NCBI RefSeq assembly: GCF_021209385.1
Contig: NZ_JAJOIL010000001.1
Coordinates: 62,001-126,000 of the forward strand
Source of the DNA: Seleniivibrio sp.
Lineage (GTDB): Bacteria; Chrysiogenota; Deferribacteres; Deferribacterales; Geovibrionaceae
DNA length: 64,000 nt
Direction of reading: 5' to 3'
In this document: in pieces, positions 1 through 9,099 of the stretch
How the letters are laid out: each line of letters begins with the position of its first letter
Position numbering within the stretch: position 1 is the first letter of the stretch
Program-made: the position numbers and the translations under genes
The notes under the pieces: generated by a model
What the model saw: only the letters and a program-made list of their open reading frames with translations
The model's database searches: none
What the model was told of the DNA's origin: nothing

Positions 1-1253
1 CTGCGGGTCAATGACAAGTTCGCTGGGTCTCTCTTTGGTTTTTATAACGATTTCTTTGTCTTTGGTGTCGATATACTGCGTGCTAACCGTATCTCCTTTA
101 TCTGTTCTGACAACAATTTCCAGAGGATAGTTAAGGTTTTCATAGTGGTTTTTTATTGTGAACGATGTTTCGTAACCATCCATAACAGCTTTGTAGCCAG
201 CCTTGTCAACGTCAAACTCAGCTATATAATTCTCGGCAAGCCAGCCGCCGAAAAATTTATCAAGTTTCCTGCCGGATGCATCTTCAAAACACTTCTGGAG
301 TTCATCCCAGCCTGCCTGTTCATATTTATATCTGCTGTAGATAAGTTTAAGCCCTTTTCCGAAAGCATCGGAACCTATGACATCCTCCAGCATCGAGAAG
401 AACATCATCCCTTTTGAATAGCCCACCGCCTGCGCGGCTTTCCCGCTGTTATAGCTGAATCCTATCAGCAGCTGCCATCCTCTTTCTGTCTGGCGTTCTG
501 CATAATGTCGATTATCGCCGCCTTGCGGTACTGCACATCCTTTCCTTCCTGCTTTTCGTAAAGTCTGTCTGCAAGGTAAGTTGTCAGCCCTTCCGCCCAG
601 TTTCCGTTGCGGTCGGTTTCAACAGAAACACCAAGCCACTGGTGCAAAAGCTCATGACCCAATGAAGTCTTTGTCATGAAAGGCATGGCAACAATTCTGT
701 CGGAAATGAATGTAAGAGAAACGTGTGCATGACCGATGGGATACGGAACGTCCGCCACTGCAAATCTGCCATAGGGGTACTTTCCGAACATATCTGAATA
801 CATGTTCATAAGTTCCTTTATCCTGTCGAAATAGGTGTCTGCATACTGCATATTCTCTTTTGAGAAGTAGACGGCAAGTTCAACGCCGTTGAATTTCTCC
901 GTGCGCACCTGCCATTTGTCTGATATTCCGAGCATCATGCCGTATTTGGCATGTTTCAGAGTGAATTTATAGCCGTATTTTGTTTTTTCGGCTCTGTCGC
1001 TCTCGGCGATCGCTGTGTAGCTTTCGGGAAGGGTCAGTTCAAGAACATAGCTTGTGTCCTTCGGTTCTCCGAACCAGTCACCGTCAAGAATAAAGGTGCC
1101 GTTCAGATCCGTCATGGCACTCTGGAAGGGTTTTCCGTCCACAGTACCGGAAATGACCTTTGCCGTCATGTCCGCTTTCGCTTTCACCAGCGTTGCGGCG
1201 TTTACAGAAAATACTGATGTGATTAAAAGAAACATGGATAACAGTCTTTTCAT
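1..1253 (-). pseudogene. M1-family zinc metallopeptidase, frameshifted and cut by the window edge
   Basis: The first frame (1253 to about 465) encodes a secreted gluzincin peptidase. It has an N-terminal signal peptide (MKRLLSM...NAA), the zinc site HELLH at residues 200-204 and the third ligand in NWAEG (E221). That frame stops at 465 just after the catalytic domain. The next frame is open from about 485 down to base 1 and reads GWQLLIGFSYNSGKAAQAVG, then SKGMMFFSML, the usual C-terminal continuation of this family. One base missing from a G run near 480-487 would rejoin the two halves. I annotate one gene with a -1-type frameshift that leaves the window at its 3' end. A sequencing error, a recent mutation or real inactivation are all possible. 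It lies 47 bp downstream of the Gate-domain gene on the same strand. Confidence 0.8.
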
Positions 1254-1300
1254 CTGCGCCTCGCAATTATATTGGGAATTTGTTGAAAATATGACTTATC

Positions 1301-2269
1301 TTAACCTTTTTGGTTCAGAAAAAGGAAGCGGTAAAAGTGCACGTCGGAAAGTTTAGCGCTTATGCGCACAGCAAGTGCGATGAAAAGAATTGAAAAAACA
1401 GTTCTTAGCAAAAGAATCCCCGAAAGATGCCCGCCTATGGAGACCATAAGAAGGGTATCTTCTATCATGGAATGACAGATGCCCATGAAGGCTAGGCTGA
1501 AAAATACGTCCCTGTGGCTGATTGTTCCCGAACGTGCTTCGTTTATGATAAGTCCGCCGCCGTATGTAAGCCCCAGCGTAAAGCCTACCATCGTAAGATA
1601 TGCCGCCTCTTTGCCTATTCCCATGAGCTTCATAAGTGGTTCACAGGCTGAGTTTATCAGATTTATCACGCCGATCACTTTCAGCACCTTCATGATGAAC
1701 ACCAGAAGGGTCACGATACAGGCGATATATGCGAGATTCTGCACCTCGCCGAGCGCCCAGCCGATGATGGATGCGTCAACGGGTGACGGTTTCAGCAATA
1801 TTTTTGCAGGCTGGTCAAGCCATCCGCCGTAACTGTATATCAGATTAAGGATGATGCCGAAGATGAGCGCCGAACCTATGCGGAAAGCCGCCATAGCCGC
1901 GAAACGCGTTCCGGCTTTTTTCGCTATCTGCACTTCCACAGGAATTGCGTGCGCCATGAGCATCATTGACGCAAGCACTGTCGCCTGCGCAGCCGTAAGC
2001 TCCAGCTTACCCGCCAGCGAAGCGAACACGATGATACCGCCGTATATGTTGGTAAGCAGCGCGGAAGCCCATGCAAGCCCCATCTCGCCCGGCAGACCCG
2101 TCAGCACCATAAGGGGTGCAAGGATTTTGCCGAGGATGGTCACAAGCCCCAGCATATCCAGTACCTTTATAAGGATCATCATAGGCACAAGTATCCTGAA
2201 CAGAGTGACAAGTATGAAGAAAGACTCTTTAAAAGTGGATACGAATATGTGCCTTATGCTGTATATCAT
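1301..2269 (-). CDS. Nucleoside-recognition (Gate) domain membrane protein
   Basis: A 322-residue polytopic inner-membrane protein with two similar halves. Each contains the Gate/nucleoside-recognition pattern of hydrophobic helices with Gly-rich turns (LLTNIYGGIIVFASL in the first half, GLTYGGGLIINEA in the second). Relatives include the spore maturation SpmA/SpmB proteins and nucleoside transporters, but the substrate of this subgroup is not known. The start codon overlaps the stop of the threonine ammonia-lyase gene by 4 bp, so the two are translationally coupled. That makes a role in moving a metabolite tied to amino-acid turnover possible, which is inference only. Confidence 0.75.
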   Translation of the reverse strand: MIYSIRHIFVSTFKESFFILVTLFRILVPMMILIKVLDMLGLVTILGKILAPLMVLTGLPGEMGLAWASALLTNIYGGIIVFASLAGKLELTAAQATVLASMMLMAHAIPVEVQIAKKAGTRFAAMAAFRIGSALIFGIILNLIYSYGGWLDQPAKILLKPSPVDASIIGWALGEVQNLAYIACIVTLLVFIMKVLKVIGVINLINSACEPLMKLMGIGKEAAYLTMVGFTLGLTYGGGLIINEARSGTISHRDVFFSLAFMGICHSMIEDTLLMVSIGGHLSGILLLRTVFSILFIALAVRISAKLSDVHFYRFLFLNQKG

Positions 2270-3462
2270 ACGAGGCGCTCAATCTCATAAAGGGAGCTTA
2301 AACGCGCCATTATCCTGTCTATGTGATCCTGCCCTCTGGTTTCAAGAGAGACGTTCACGCGGCTCTGGTTCAGAGGCACGCGCTGGTCGTTGCGTATGTG
2401 TGCTATCTGATGAATATTCGCCTGCAGATTGCTTATCTCCTGAGAAAGCGACGTGAGCGCGCCCGGCACATCACGAAGAATGATAGAAACCGTCATAAAT
2501 CTGCCTGTTGCGGTCATACCGCGGCTGATTATCCGGCTGATAGTGGTGACGTCGATGTTTCCGCCGGAAACAACAAGTACAGTGGTCTTGTCCTTAACGT
2601 CCACCTTGCCCGCCAGTACAGCGGCAAGCGGAGCGGCTCCCGCTCCCTCCACAACGAGTTTGGCGCGTTCTATATATTCAAGCACAGCAAGTGCTATCTC
2701 GCTTTCAGAGACAGTAACAAGCTGATCCACACAGTTTTTGCAGGATGCGAAAGTAAGCTCGCCCACCTGTTTGACAGCTATGCCCTCGGCAAAAGTTGCC
2801 GAAGTTGAAAGGCTCACCACCCTGTCCTCTGACAGACTGCTCACCATTCCCGCCGCCTCTTCCGCCTGTACGCCGATCACCTTTATCTTCGGATTGAATT
2901 CTTTGACATATTCCGCTATGCCGGAAATCAGACCTCCGCCGCCAACAGGCACAACTATCTGGTCGATATCCGGTTTCTCCGCCAGAATCTCATATGCTAT
3001 CGTACCCTGTCCGGCTATCACGTCGCGATCGTCGAACGGGTGGATGAAATGCAATCCGCGTTCTTTGCCCACCTGCACAGCATACCTGTAGGCGTCCTCA
3101 AAGGACTGCCCGTAAAGTATAACTTCCGCTCCGTGGCTCTGAGTGTTCGCCACCTTTACCATAGGTGTGAATTCCGGCATTACTATCACTGCTTTAATGC
3201 CCAGTGTCTTCGCGCTGAACGCCACACCCTGTGCGTGGTTGCCCGCTGAAGCGGCTATGATGCCGTCCTTGCACATCTCCTGATTTTTCAGGATGCAGTT
3301 GAGCGCACCGCGTATCTTGAACGAACCTGTGCGCTGCAGATTTTCCAGTTTGAAATAGATATCAGCGCCTGTTATCTCTGAAAAATTGTTGGAGTAATAC
3401 AGAGGCAGATATTTGATATAGTCTTTTATCCTTTCACGGGATTGCGTAACTTCGTTTAACAT
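2266..3462 (-). CDS. ilvA: Threonine ammonia-lyase (ACT-domain form)
   Basis: A 398-residue PLP enzyme that deaminates threonine to 2-oxobutanoate, the entry to isoleucine synthesis. The PLP lysine sits in GSFKIRGAL (K49). The substrate loop reads AASAGNHAQG and the phosphate-binding glycine loop PVGGGGLISG. From about residue 325 an ACT-like regulatory domain follows (RFMTVSIILRDVPGAL), ending at 398. This is the short biosynthetic or catabolic type with one ACT domain, not the E. coli IlvA with a double regulatory domain. It lies between the HEAT-repeat gene (40 bp gap) and the Gate-domain gene (4 bp overlap). Isoleucine feedback through the ACT domain is likely from family knowledge. Confidence 0.93.
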   Translation of the reverse strand: MLNEVTQSRERIKDYIKYLPLYYSNNFSEITGADIYFKLENLQRTGSFKIRGALNCILKNQEMCKDGIIAASAGNHAQGVAFSAKTLGIKAVIVMPEFTPMVKVANTQSHGAEVILYGQSFEDAYRYAVQVGKERGLHFIHPFDDRDVIAGQGTIAYEILAEKPDIDQIVVPVGGGGLISGIAEYVKEFNPKIKVIGVQAEEAAGMVSSLSEDRVVSLSTSATFAEGIAVKQVGELTFASCKNCVDQLVTVSESEIALAVLEYIERAKLVVEGAGAAPLAAVLAGKVDVKDKTTVLVVSGGNIDVTTISRIISRGMTATGRFMTVSIILRDVPGALTSLSQEISNLQANIHQIAHIRNDQRVPLNQSRVNVSLETRGQDHIDRIMARLSSLYEIERLV

Positions 3463-3502
3463 ACGGATATATTAGCCGTTATTGTTACAATTGCAACCAC
3501 AA

Positions 3503-4630
3503 CTATTGTGAAAAACAACTCTCCGCCCATTCGTACATGCCCAAATCGGCAAGGCACTTTGCTGCCGCTGTTCTGGCATCAGTATCCCCATTTATGAAAA
3601 GTTCCTTTACGGTATCAACAGAATCAGGAGTAAGCCTGACCATGGCGTTTGCCGCCGCTGCGCGCACCTTCCATCCCGAATCTGAAAAATGTTTTGCAAT
3701 GACAGGAATATATTCTTTTGAAACCGAAAGTCTGACAATGATATTTGCTCGTACACCCTGCGCTTTTTCCGTTTCCAGCAGCTCAAGAAGATGCGCGGTG
3801 TTGCCTGAATATACCACTGCCGCCGCCCTCACCCGTTCATCATCATGTGAGAGAAGCTTTTCAACAGCCTCCTGAAAAATGCTTGTATCCCTTAGATTTT
3901 TGAGACAGCCAAGAGCGCCTGTCAGAATACCTGCTGCCTCGTTTCCGCTAAGGATGCTTTGAATGAGTATTTCATAACCGGAAGGGGAGTCTTTCAGAAA
4001 CGTATTTAACGCCCACTTTTTAAGCGAAACAGATAATTTCTCCCATCGGGACAAAAACAGGTCATAAGGGCGTTCTTTAAGTTTCAGAAAGCGGGAGCGG
4101 ATGCTTTCGGGATATGCCCCCTGCATTTCAGACAGCCAGTCATCAGCTGTATCCGCGGTAAATGGAGGGATATCGCATTTTCTGTCGGCAATGGCGCTTA
4201 TGCGCAATGCGGTTACGGCGTCGATGGCGCTGTTGCCTGCCAGCAGATTGGCACATAACCGCGTACGGTTTCTGTTGTTATCTGCAAAAAGTATTGGTTT
4301 GATAAAGGTGAATTTCTCTATGTCCGTAAAGAACGACAGACGTCTTGCCGCCATAACGATGAATTTGCTGTCTCTCTCTGATGTGAACACTTTCTTTGCA
4401 AGCTCCGCCGTGCGCTCATCGTTAAACCCCAGAGTGGTGAAAACGTATTCCCATTTTTCGGATGAATCTGAAAATTCATCGCACATCTGCAAGAGCTTAT
4501 CAACAATGTCAAAACCTGTATTGCGGCACGCTTCTTCCGCCGCCTGCATATTCCGGCGTATATATCTTACCGCGCCTATTCTGACAGAGGATTCAGGGCT
4601 GTTCAGTCCAGCGGCGATATCAGCCGCCAT
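3503..4630 (-). CDS. HEAT-repeat protein
   Basis: A 375-residue protein without signal peptide or membrane segment. It is rich in paired amphipathic helices, clearest at the C-terminus (DDERVRAAAVVYSG; SGWKVRAAAANAMVRL; GDTDARTAAAKCLADLG). Those are HEAT/PBS-lyase-type repeats spaced about 30 residues apart. The N-terminus also starts with such a repeat (LNSPESSVRIGAVRYIRRNM). These folds are protein-interaction scaffolds and no catalytic residues are visible. Its ATG overlaps the stop of the upstream 383-residue unknown by one base, so the two are coupled. It probably works with that protein, but the process is unknown. Confidence 0.75.
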   Translation of the reverse strand: MAADIAAGLNSPESSVRIGAVRYIRRNMQAAEEACRNTGFDIVDKLLQMCDEFSDSSEKWEYVFTTLGFNDERTAELAKKVFTSERDSKFIVMAARRLSFFTDIEKFTFIKPILFADNNRNRTRLCANLLAGNSAIDAVTALRISAIADRKCDIPPFTADTADDWLSEMQGAYPESIRSRFLKLKERPYDLFLSRWEKLSVSLKKWALNTFLKDSPSGYEILIQSILSGNEAAGILTGALGCLKNLRDTSIFQEAVEKLLSHDDERVRAAAVVYSGNTAHLLELLETEKAQGVRANIIVRLSVSKEYIPVIAKHFSDSGWKVRAAAANAMVRLTPDSVDTVKELFINGDTDARTAAAKCLADLGMYEWAESCFSQ

Positions 4631-5781
4631 CAGACCACACCTTCAAGGTTACCCTTATCCACAGAAGAATTTGTGAGGTCTGCAGCGCCAACCAGATTAT
4701 AGAAAGTCGAATCTCTTGTGGATTCGGCTTCATCAAGAACCTGCCAGACCTTTCTTGCCTCAGCAGAAAGAATTTTCAGCCAAGATATCTGAACGAAGGC
4801 TCCTGCAAGCAGATAATAGTGAGAATCTGCATGAAACGAAACAGATACGTTCTGACCTGTCAGATCGGCAGGAAGTACGGCGTTGCCTGTTCCTGTGCCT
4901 GTGAAGGTTGAAGAGCCTGTGTCTGTTACGTTGAATTTGCTGTCGCCCACAGAAAAATCCGTGATGCTTATCTCCACAGGGGAAGAAAGACCGAAGCTGG
5001 GACCCAATGCCACCTGAGGAACTATAAAATCCTGAATTGTAAGCACTATATCTCCCAATGCAAAGATAGCCATTACAACGAGTTCAGCAGGAGGTTCAGG
5101 AAGAAAAACCGCTCTTATTATATCTTCGCCAACAGTGGTAAGAAAGTTGACAAGGTCAACGTCACCCACAACTTCCGGAGTTAGTTTCAGTTTTCCACCG
5201 TTTGCCGCAATGCCCTCATTTTTATCATAATACCCGCCTGTCTCAATGTTCTGGGGAAAAAGAGCCACCAGAAGATCACCCAGCGGTATCATATCGCCAA
5301 GGGTTATGAGCTTGCCGATGATAAGCCCCAGAATGGATACTACCGAAAATCTGTAGGGTCCTTTATTAAGCTCCCACACCTTATCCCATGTATGGGACTG
5401 GAAAAGATGATAACGTATATGCGATATTTTGATATCAATACTCGGCATAAGATCAAAACCAATTACCTTTCCCGCTACGAATTTATCATCTGTGATAGTC
5501 AGCGTCGCGCTGTCAGGGTCTGTCTCGTCCACTTGGATGTCAGCCATCATTCTTGCGCCCCACCCTGTTTTGCCAAGCCCGACAAAGATATCCAGCGGCA
5601 TGTCTGCTTCAACTTTCCATGCACCATACAAAGGGTATTGCTTATACTGGATGTGCAACGAGAACGAATGGGTAAAGTTGTCCGGCGCGTCGTCCGTGTC
5701 GTCATAAGGAATGGCTCTGTGGGATTCTATGATATCTGCCGGATCACTTGTCGCCAGCAGTGTTTTGCTTATCTGTCTCAT
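4630..5781 (-). CDS. Uncharacterised 383-residue protein, middle gene of an unknown trio
   Basis: I recognise no family. There is no signal peptide. The N-terminal half is acidic and beta-rich. Two hydrophobic stretches lie mid-protein (VVSILGLIIGKLITLGDMIPLG and a segment containing VVMAIFALGDIVLTI), which could be membrane-associating or buried. A Thr/Gly-rich beta segment follows (TGSSTFTGTGTGNAVL), then a helical tail. Residue 1 follows a good Shine-Dalgarno context in the 16 bp gap after the Tat lipoprotein gene. The gene ends one base into the HEAT-repeat gene. Function is unknown. Confidence 0.6.
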   Translation of the reverse strand: MRQISKTLLATSDPADIIESHRAIPYDDTDDAPDNFTHSFSLHIQYKQYPLYGAWKVEADMPLDIFVGLGKTGWGARMMADIQVDETDPDSATLTITDDKFVAGKVIGFDLMPSIDIKISHIRYHLFQSHTWDKVWELNKGPYRFSVVSILGLIIGKLITLGDMIPLGDLLVALFPQNIETGGYYDKNEGIAANGGKLKLTPEVVGDVDLVNFLTTVGEDIIRAVFLPEPPAELVVMAIFALGDIVLTIQDFIVPQVALGPSFGLSSPVEISITDFSVGDSKFNVTDTGSSTFTGTGTGNAVLPADLTGQNVSVSFHADSHYYLLAGAFVQISWLKILSAEARKVWQVLDEAESTRDSTFYNLVGAADLTNSSVDKGNLEGVV

Positions 5782-5797
5782 GTTATTTCCCCTTTAT

Positions 5798-7165
5798 CTA
5801 TGCCGGTATGCCAAGCACGAGAGATTTTGAGCCGTCTGTAAACGTGCAGTAAAATACCAGTCTGTTCTGACTGTCCACATGCTTTGTTGTACCGCCGAAT
5901 ACGATATTCTCAACCGGCTCGCTTCCGTCGCTCAGCCTTTCTCCGGAAGTGAGCAGAACGGTATGCGCTGACCCGTCGAAATACACGAGTTCCTGCACGA
6001 TCTTTCCGTTTACCTGCGAAGAGGTTATCGTATAAAAAAGCGCATTGTCACCTGCAACCGAACCTGTGCTGAAATAGAGTGCGGTGTTTCCCAGAGGCGA
6101 CACATCACCGGAGGAGATTACCTTATTTTCGTCCAGATAAAGGTGCATATTGTCGTTCGCCTCGTCCCAGCCAATGCTGTATATCTTCCCTGCGGATGTC
6201 ACACGCGGACCGAAAAAACAGGGTGCTTTCACAACGCCGACACTCATGGATTCAGTGGCGCCGAGGACAGAGTTTTCGGATGTGGCAACGTTACCAGAAA
6301 TAAGCAAAGGCTGACTGGCATCATCCGATGACCCGTCTTTGGGGGATGAAAGCGAGGCAGCCTGCCCGCCAATGGCATAATGACCGTTATCGTGCATGTC
6401 AAGTAAGCCGAAAGATTCAAACGCATGGTTTGAGAGTGGCACAAAATCTCCTGTGGAAACAAGCATCTGTGAATCTTCCACAGATGCTCCTGGCAGATAC
6501 ATCACGCCCTGTCCGTGTTCCGAGGAATCATCCACGGATTTAAAGTGACCGGCGAACATTATTTCGTTGTCGTCGTGGAGGTCTATGTCCCCAAGCTGTC
6601 CGGTAGTGAAAACGGAATCGCCGTCAAGCTTCTGTCCGTATGTTAAAACAGGCTGAAAACCTTCATTAATGTCGGTTTGAAGATACAGACCGGACATCTG
6701 ATGGGTGATGCTACCGCCGGAAGGCGTCTTAGCCATAACGTCAACGGCGATATTGCCGTCACTGTTTACATCCATAGCTTTAAAATTCCCGACATAGCGC
6801 CCGTCCGGCAGTGTTTCGTCTGTCATTGCGGCTATGTTTTCCCATTCTATCTTCGGAACGGTGGAATCCATATCCAGCCCAAGCTGAACTATTCCGCACC
6901 TTTTCCCGCTGCTGACGGTGTCAAATGTGATTGTGCTGTTGTCGCTTATATGGACGGAGCCTCTGAAATAAGCAAGATCAATAGACCTGTTTTCAGTTCC
7001 GACGGTATCACCGCCGTTTTTAATACGATAAAAACGATATGCGTTCGGAGAACCCGAACCTGTGTCAAATGGGAGGTCGCATCCTGTGAGTGCTGAAGAG
7101 ACCACAGCGCCGCCTGCAGCTCCACCGAAAAGTTTTATAAATTTTCTTCTGCTGATACCGTCTAT
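5798..7165 (-). CDS. Tat-exported lipoprotein with repeated beta modules; probable AUA start
   Basis: The first standard start is a GTG at 7105, but the frame is open upstream and encodes a textbook Tat lipoprotein leader. It contains SRRKFIKLFGG, a short hydrophobic stretch and the lipobox LTGC. The only codon placed correctly behind the perfect AGGAGG at 7172-7177 (6-nt spacer) is ATA at 7163-7165, giving 455 residues. The mature part has repeated blocks of the form 'L.DIDLHDDNEIMFAGHF' and 'LLDMHDNGHYAIGG', each followed by 'GD..PL'. They resemble propeller-like repeats in secreted proteins. No enzyme motif is visible. It heads a minus-strand operon with the 383-residue unknown and the HEAT protein. 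Confidence 0.65.
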   Translation of the reverse strand: MDGISRRKFIKLFGGAAGGAVVSSALTGCDLPFDTGSGSPNAYRFYRIKNGGDTVGTENRSIDLAYFRGSVHISDNSTITFDTVSSGKRCGIVQLGLDMDSTVPKIEWENIAAMTDETLPDGRYVGNFKAMDVNSDGNIAVDVMAKTPSGGSITHQMSGLYLQTDINEGFQPVLTYGQKLDGDSVFTTGQLGDIDLHDDNEIMFAGHFKSVDDSSEHGQGVMYLPGASVEDSQMLVSTGDFVPLSNHAFESFGLLDMHDNGHYAIGGQAASLSSPKDGSSDDASQPLLISGNVATSENSVLGATESMSVGVVKAPCFFGPRVTSAGKIYSIGWDEANDNMHLYLDENKVISSGDVSPLGNTALYFSTGSVAGDNALFYTITSSQVNGKIVQELVYFDGSAHTVLLTSGERLSDGSEPVENIVFGGTTKHVDSQNRLVFYCTFTDGSKSLVLGIPA

Positions 7166-7413
7166 GGGAAGCCTCCTTCGCGTTAAAAATAATCACTTTC
7201 GCAAAATATGTATATTTAAGGATAAATTATGAATAACTCCATATCAACCCAAATTCAGAATTAATTTGCATACATTCATATTTTAACCTTCAATCTCCGA
7301 TGCATACAATAAATCCTTTATATTAAGAGGTATAAATAATTCATTTACATTTGCCCATTTATTCGGAATAGGCTACAGTGTGGAAGAATCAATTAAACAA
7401 GGAGCCTTTATAT

Positions 7414-8205
7414 ATGAGCGACATTTTACCTGATCTGACCACATACGCATGGCAGATTGTTTTTGCAATATTAATTCTTGTCATCGGCCGATATGCGGCA
7501 AGATACCTGTCTAAATTTTCTGTCAGGCTGATGGAAAAAGGGAAAATGGACAAAACACTGTCCAAATTCCTCTCAGGTATAATCTACTATGTAAGTATGA
7601 TCGTTGTTGTCATAGCTTCACTGAATCAGCTGGGCATTGAAACAACGTCCATCGTAGCTGTACTCGCCACGGCAGGCTTGGCTGTGGGGCTTGCTCTTAA
7701 GGATTCGCTGTCAAACTTTGCGGCTGGCGTTATGATAATAATCTTCCGCCCGTTCGTAATAGATAATTTCATTGAGGCAGGCGGCACAACGGGGGTTGTC
7801 GAACAGATAGGCATCTTTACGACACAGCTTAAGACGCTCGACAACAAAACAATAATAGTACCCAACGCATCCATCATCAATAACACCATAACAAACTACT
7901 CCGCCAAGGACACCAGAAGGGTCGACCTTACCATCGGCGTAAGTTACGGAAGCGATATCAAACAGGTGAAAGCTATTCTGAAAAATATAGTTGATACTGA
8001 CGAACGTATTATGAAAGACCCGGAACCCACTATTGCCGTTGCAGAACTGGCAGACAACAGCGTCAATTTCGCTTACAGGCTCTGGGTGAAATCGGACGAT
8101 TACTGGGATGTATATTTCGACACACTCGAAAGCGTTAAGCTTAAATTCGACGAGAACAAGATAGCTATCCCATTCCCGCAGATGGACGTACACATCACAA
8201 AATAA
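7414..8205 (+). CDS. mscS: Small mechanosensitive channel, MscS family
   Basis: A 263-residue inner-membrane channel of the minimal MscS type that releases solutes under hypo-osmotic stress. It has three transmembrane helices. The pore-lining TM3 carries the Gly/Ala pattern (TAGLAVGLALKDSLSNFAAGV), followed by the conserved beta-domain entry (IIIFRPFVIDNFIEAGGTTGVVEQIG) and the C-terminal alpha/beta domain ending IPFPQMDVHI. I start at ATG 7414 because AAGGAG lies at 7399-7404, nine bases upstream. A GTG at 7378 would add twelve residues without a ribosome site. It stands alone, divergent from the Tat lipoprotein operon. Confidence 0.92.
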   Translation: MSDILPDLTTYAWQIVFAILILVIGRYAARYLSKFSVRLMEKGKMDKTLSKFLSGIIYYVSMIVVVIASLNQLGIETTSIVAVLATAGLAVGLALKDSLSNFAAGVMIIIFRPFVIDNFIEAGGTTGVVEQIGIFTTQLKTLDNKTIIVPNASIINNTITNYSAKDTRRVDLTIGVSYGSDIKQVKAILKNIVDTDERIMKDPEPTIAVAELADNSVNFAYRLWVKSDDYWDVYFDTLESVKLKFDENKIAIPFPQMDVHITK

Positions 8206-8222
8206 CAAAGTCAGGAAAATAC

Positions 8223-8303
8223 GAGATCGCGTCGTCACTTGCGCTCCTCGCGAAGACAAAAAACGTCTCTGCGAGGGTTTTAACCCGAAGCAGTCTAATG
8301 TGA
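8223..8303. repeat. Dispersed intergenic repeat, family A copy 1
   Basis: An imperfect hairpin-forming element after mscS. Its core (8223-8257, with CGTCGTCACTTGCGCTCCTC) recurs at 11576-11609 and 51495-51528. The longer form, including GCGAGGG(T/C)TTTA..CCCGAAGC, recurs at 60920-60999. All four copies are intergenic and lie downstream of genes, as REP-type elements do. Confidence 0.65.
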
Positions 8304-8361
8304 GTCTGTGTAAATTTAGTTTGTCAACAACCTGAGGGAGCCTCGGCTCCCTTTTTTTATT

Positions 8362-8622
8362 TCAATAGTGGTATCTGCATGAAATGATTATCAGTTTTGT
8401 CTCTTCAACCGCATAGACCAGCCTGTTGGTGTCGTCTATGCGCCTTGACCAGAATCCCGAAAGATTCTCTCTCAGCGCCTCCGGCTTTCCTATTCCTTCA
8501 AACGGCATCCTCATGGTCTCTTTTATAAGCAGATTAATTCTTTTCAGAGTTTTTCTATCCTGCGACTGCCAGTAAACGTAATCTCCCCAAGCCGCTTCTG
8601 TAAAGACAAGAAGCCTACTCAT
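8362..8622 (-). CDS. yoeB: YoeB/Txe-type mRNA interferase toxin
   Basis: An 86-residue RelE-superfamily toxin with the YoeB signatures. The N-terminal strand is followed by WGDYVYWQ, the lysine-rich helix by DRKTLKRINLLIKE, then G(I)GKPEALRENLSGFWSRRI and a C-terminal SCRYHY carrying the catalytic His/Tyr. Family members cleave mRNA at the ribosomal A site and full length is 84-86 residues, so this copy looks intact. It overlaps its antitoxin gene by 8 bp and is co-transcribed from the minus strand. Confidence 0.93.
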   Translation of the reverse strand: MSRLLVFTEAAWGDYVYWQSQDRKTLKRINLLIKETMRMPFEGIGKPEALRENLSGFWSRRIDDTNRLVYAVEETKLIIISCRYHY

Positions 8623-8869
8623 CCGCTGTTTCCCGTTCCTTAATGCTGCCCTTTCTGTACTGCTCGATGGATGTCATAAGATGTTTTGCATTTGCAGGTG
8701 TTTTCAGCAGATGGAATGTCTCCATTATGCTATTGAAAGTGTCAAGAGACATTACAACAGTGTCTTCAGCATCGCGGCGTGTGATAACTGCATAGTCCGA
8801 ATCCTCGACCACTTTGTCCAAAACGGATTTCAGGTTGTTTCTCGCTTCGGTGAAATTAACAACTTTCAA
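8615..8869 (-). CDS. yefM: YefM/Phd-family antitoxin
   Basis: An 84-residue antitoxin and autorepressor. Its N-terminal Phd/YefM DNA-binding domain reads VVNFTEARNNLKSVLDKV, then YAVITRRDAEDTVVMSLD. The C-terminal tail (YRKGSIKERE) wraps the YoeB toxin in known complexes. The start is TTG at 8867-8869 behind GGAGGC with a 7-nt spacer, and no ATG is available. A palindromic operator with the TGTACA core lies just upstream. Confidence 0.92.
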   Translation of the reverse strand: MKVVNFTEARNNLKSVLDKVVEDSDYAVITRRDAEDTVVMSLDTFNSIMETFHLLKTPANAKHLMTSIEQYRKGSIKERETADE

Positions 8870-8883
8870 GATATCGCCTCCAA

Positions 8884-8905
8884 TATGTTCAATATAATGT
8901 ACATA
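8884..8905 (-). promoter_or_regulatory. Probable YefM operator
   Basis: On the minus strand the region reads TATGTACA, six bases, TGAACATA: an 8+8 palindrome with one mismatch. It contains TGTACA, the core recognised by YefM in the E. coli yefM-yoeB operator. It lies directly upstream of the antitoxin Shine-Dalgarno and overlaps a TATATT-like -10. Confidence 0.6.
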
Positions 8906-9012
8906 TCAGAGGCGAAAATTTCAATGATTTTATTGTCGAATAGAATTACATCTAAATTCAGTAACCGCCAACAATCTGTCGGTGTTTATATGCAAGCAGT
9001 ACAAGGAAGATC

Positions 9013-9098
9013 ATAAATTCCGCAGGGGAGTGTACGCAGAAGTACATGACCCGAGGAATTGAAGACCTGACGCCGTAATGCGAAGCATAAAACCACCG
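9013..9098. repeat. Dispersed intergenic repeat, family B copy 1
   Basis: Inverted ends AATTCC (9016-9021) and GGAATT (9055-9060) enclose a GTAC-containing stem. They are followed by an arm reading CCTGACGCCGTAATGCGAAGC. A second element of the same plan, with ACTGACGCCGCAAAGCGCAG, sits at 51561-51634. Both are at gene 3' ends (ccsA here, an MCP and a GNAT gene there). Function unknown. Confidence 0.5.
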
Positions 9099-9099
9099 A

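Noticed and set aside
460-490. Programmed -1 frameshift in the M1 peptidase
   Set aside because: No canonical slippery heptamer in the zero frame and no clear downstream stem; the enzyme family is not known to use recoding.
7711-8259. Long antisense frame over mscS
   Set aside because: It mirrors a well-supported MscS gene and has no plausible product; similar antisense frames over the PhoX-like, MCP and cytochrome genes were dropped for the same reason.
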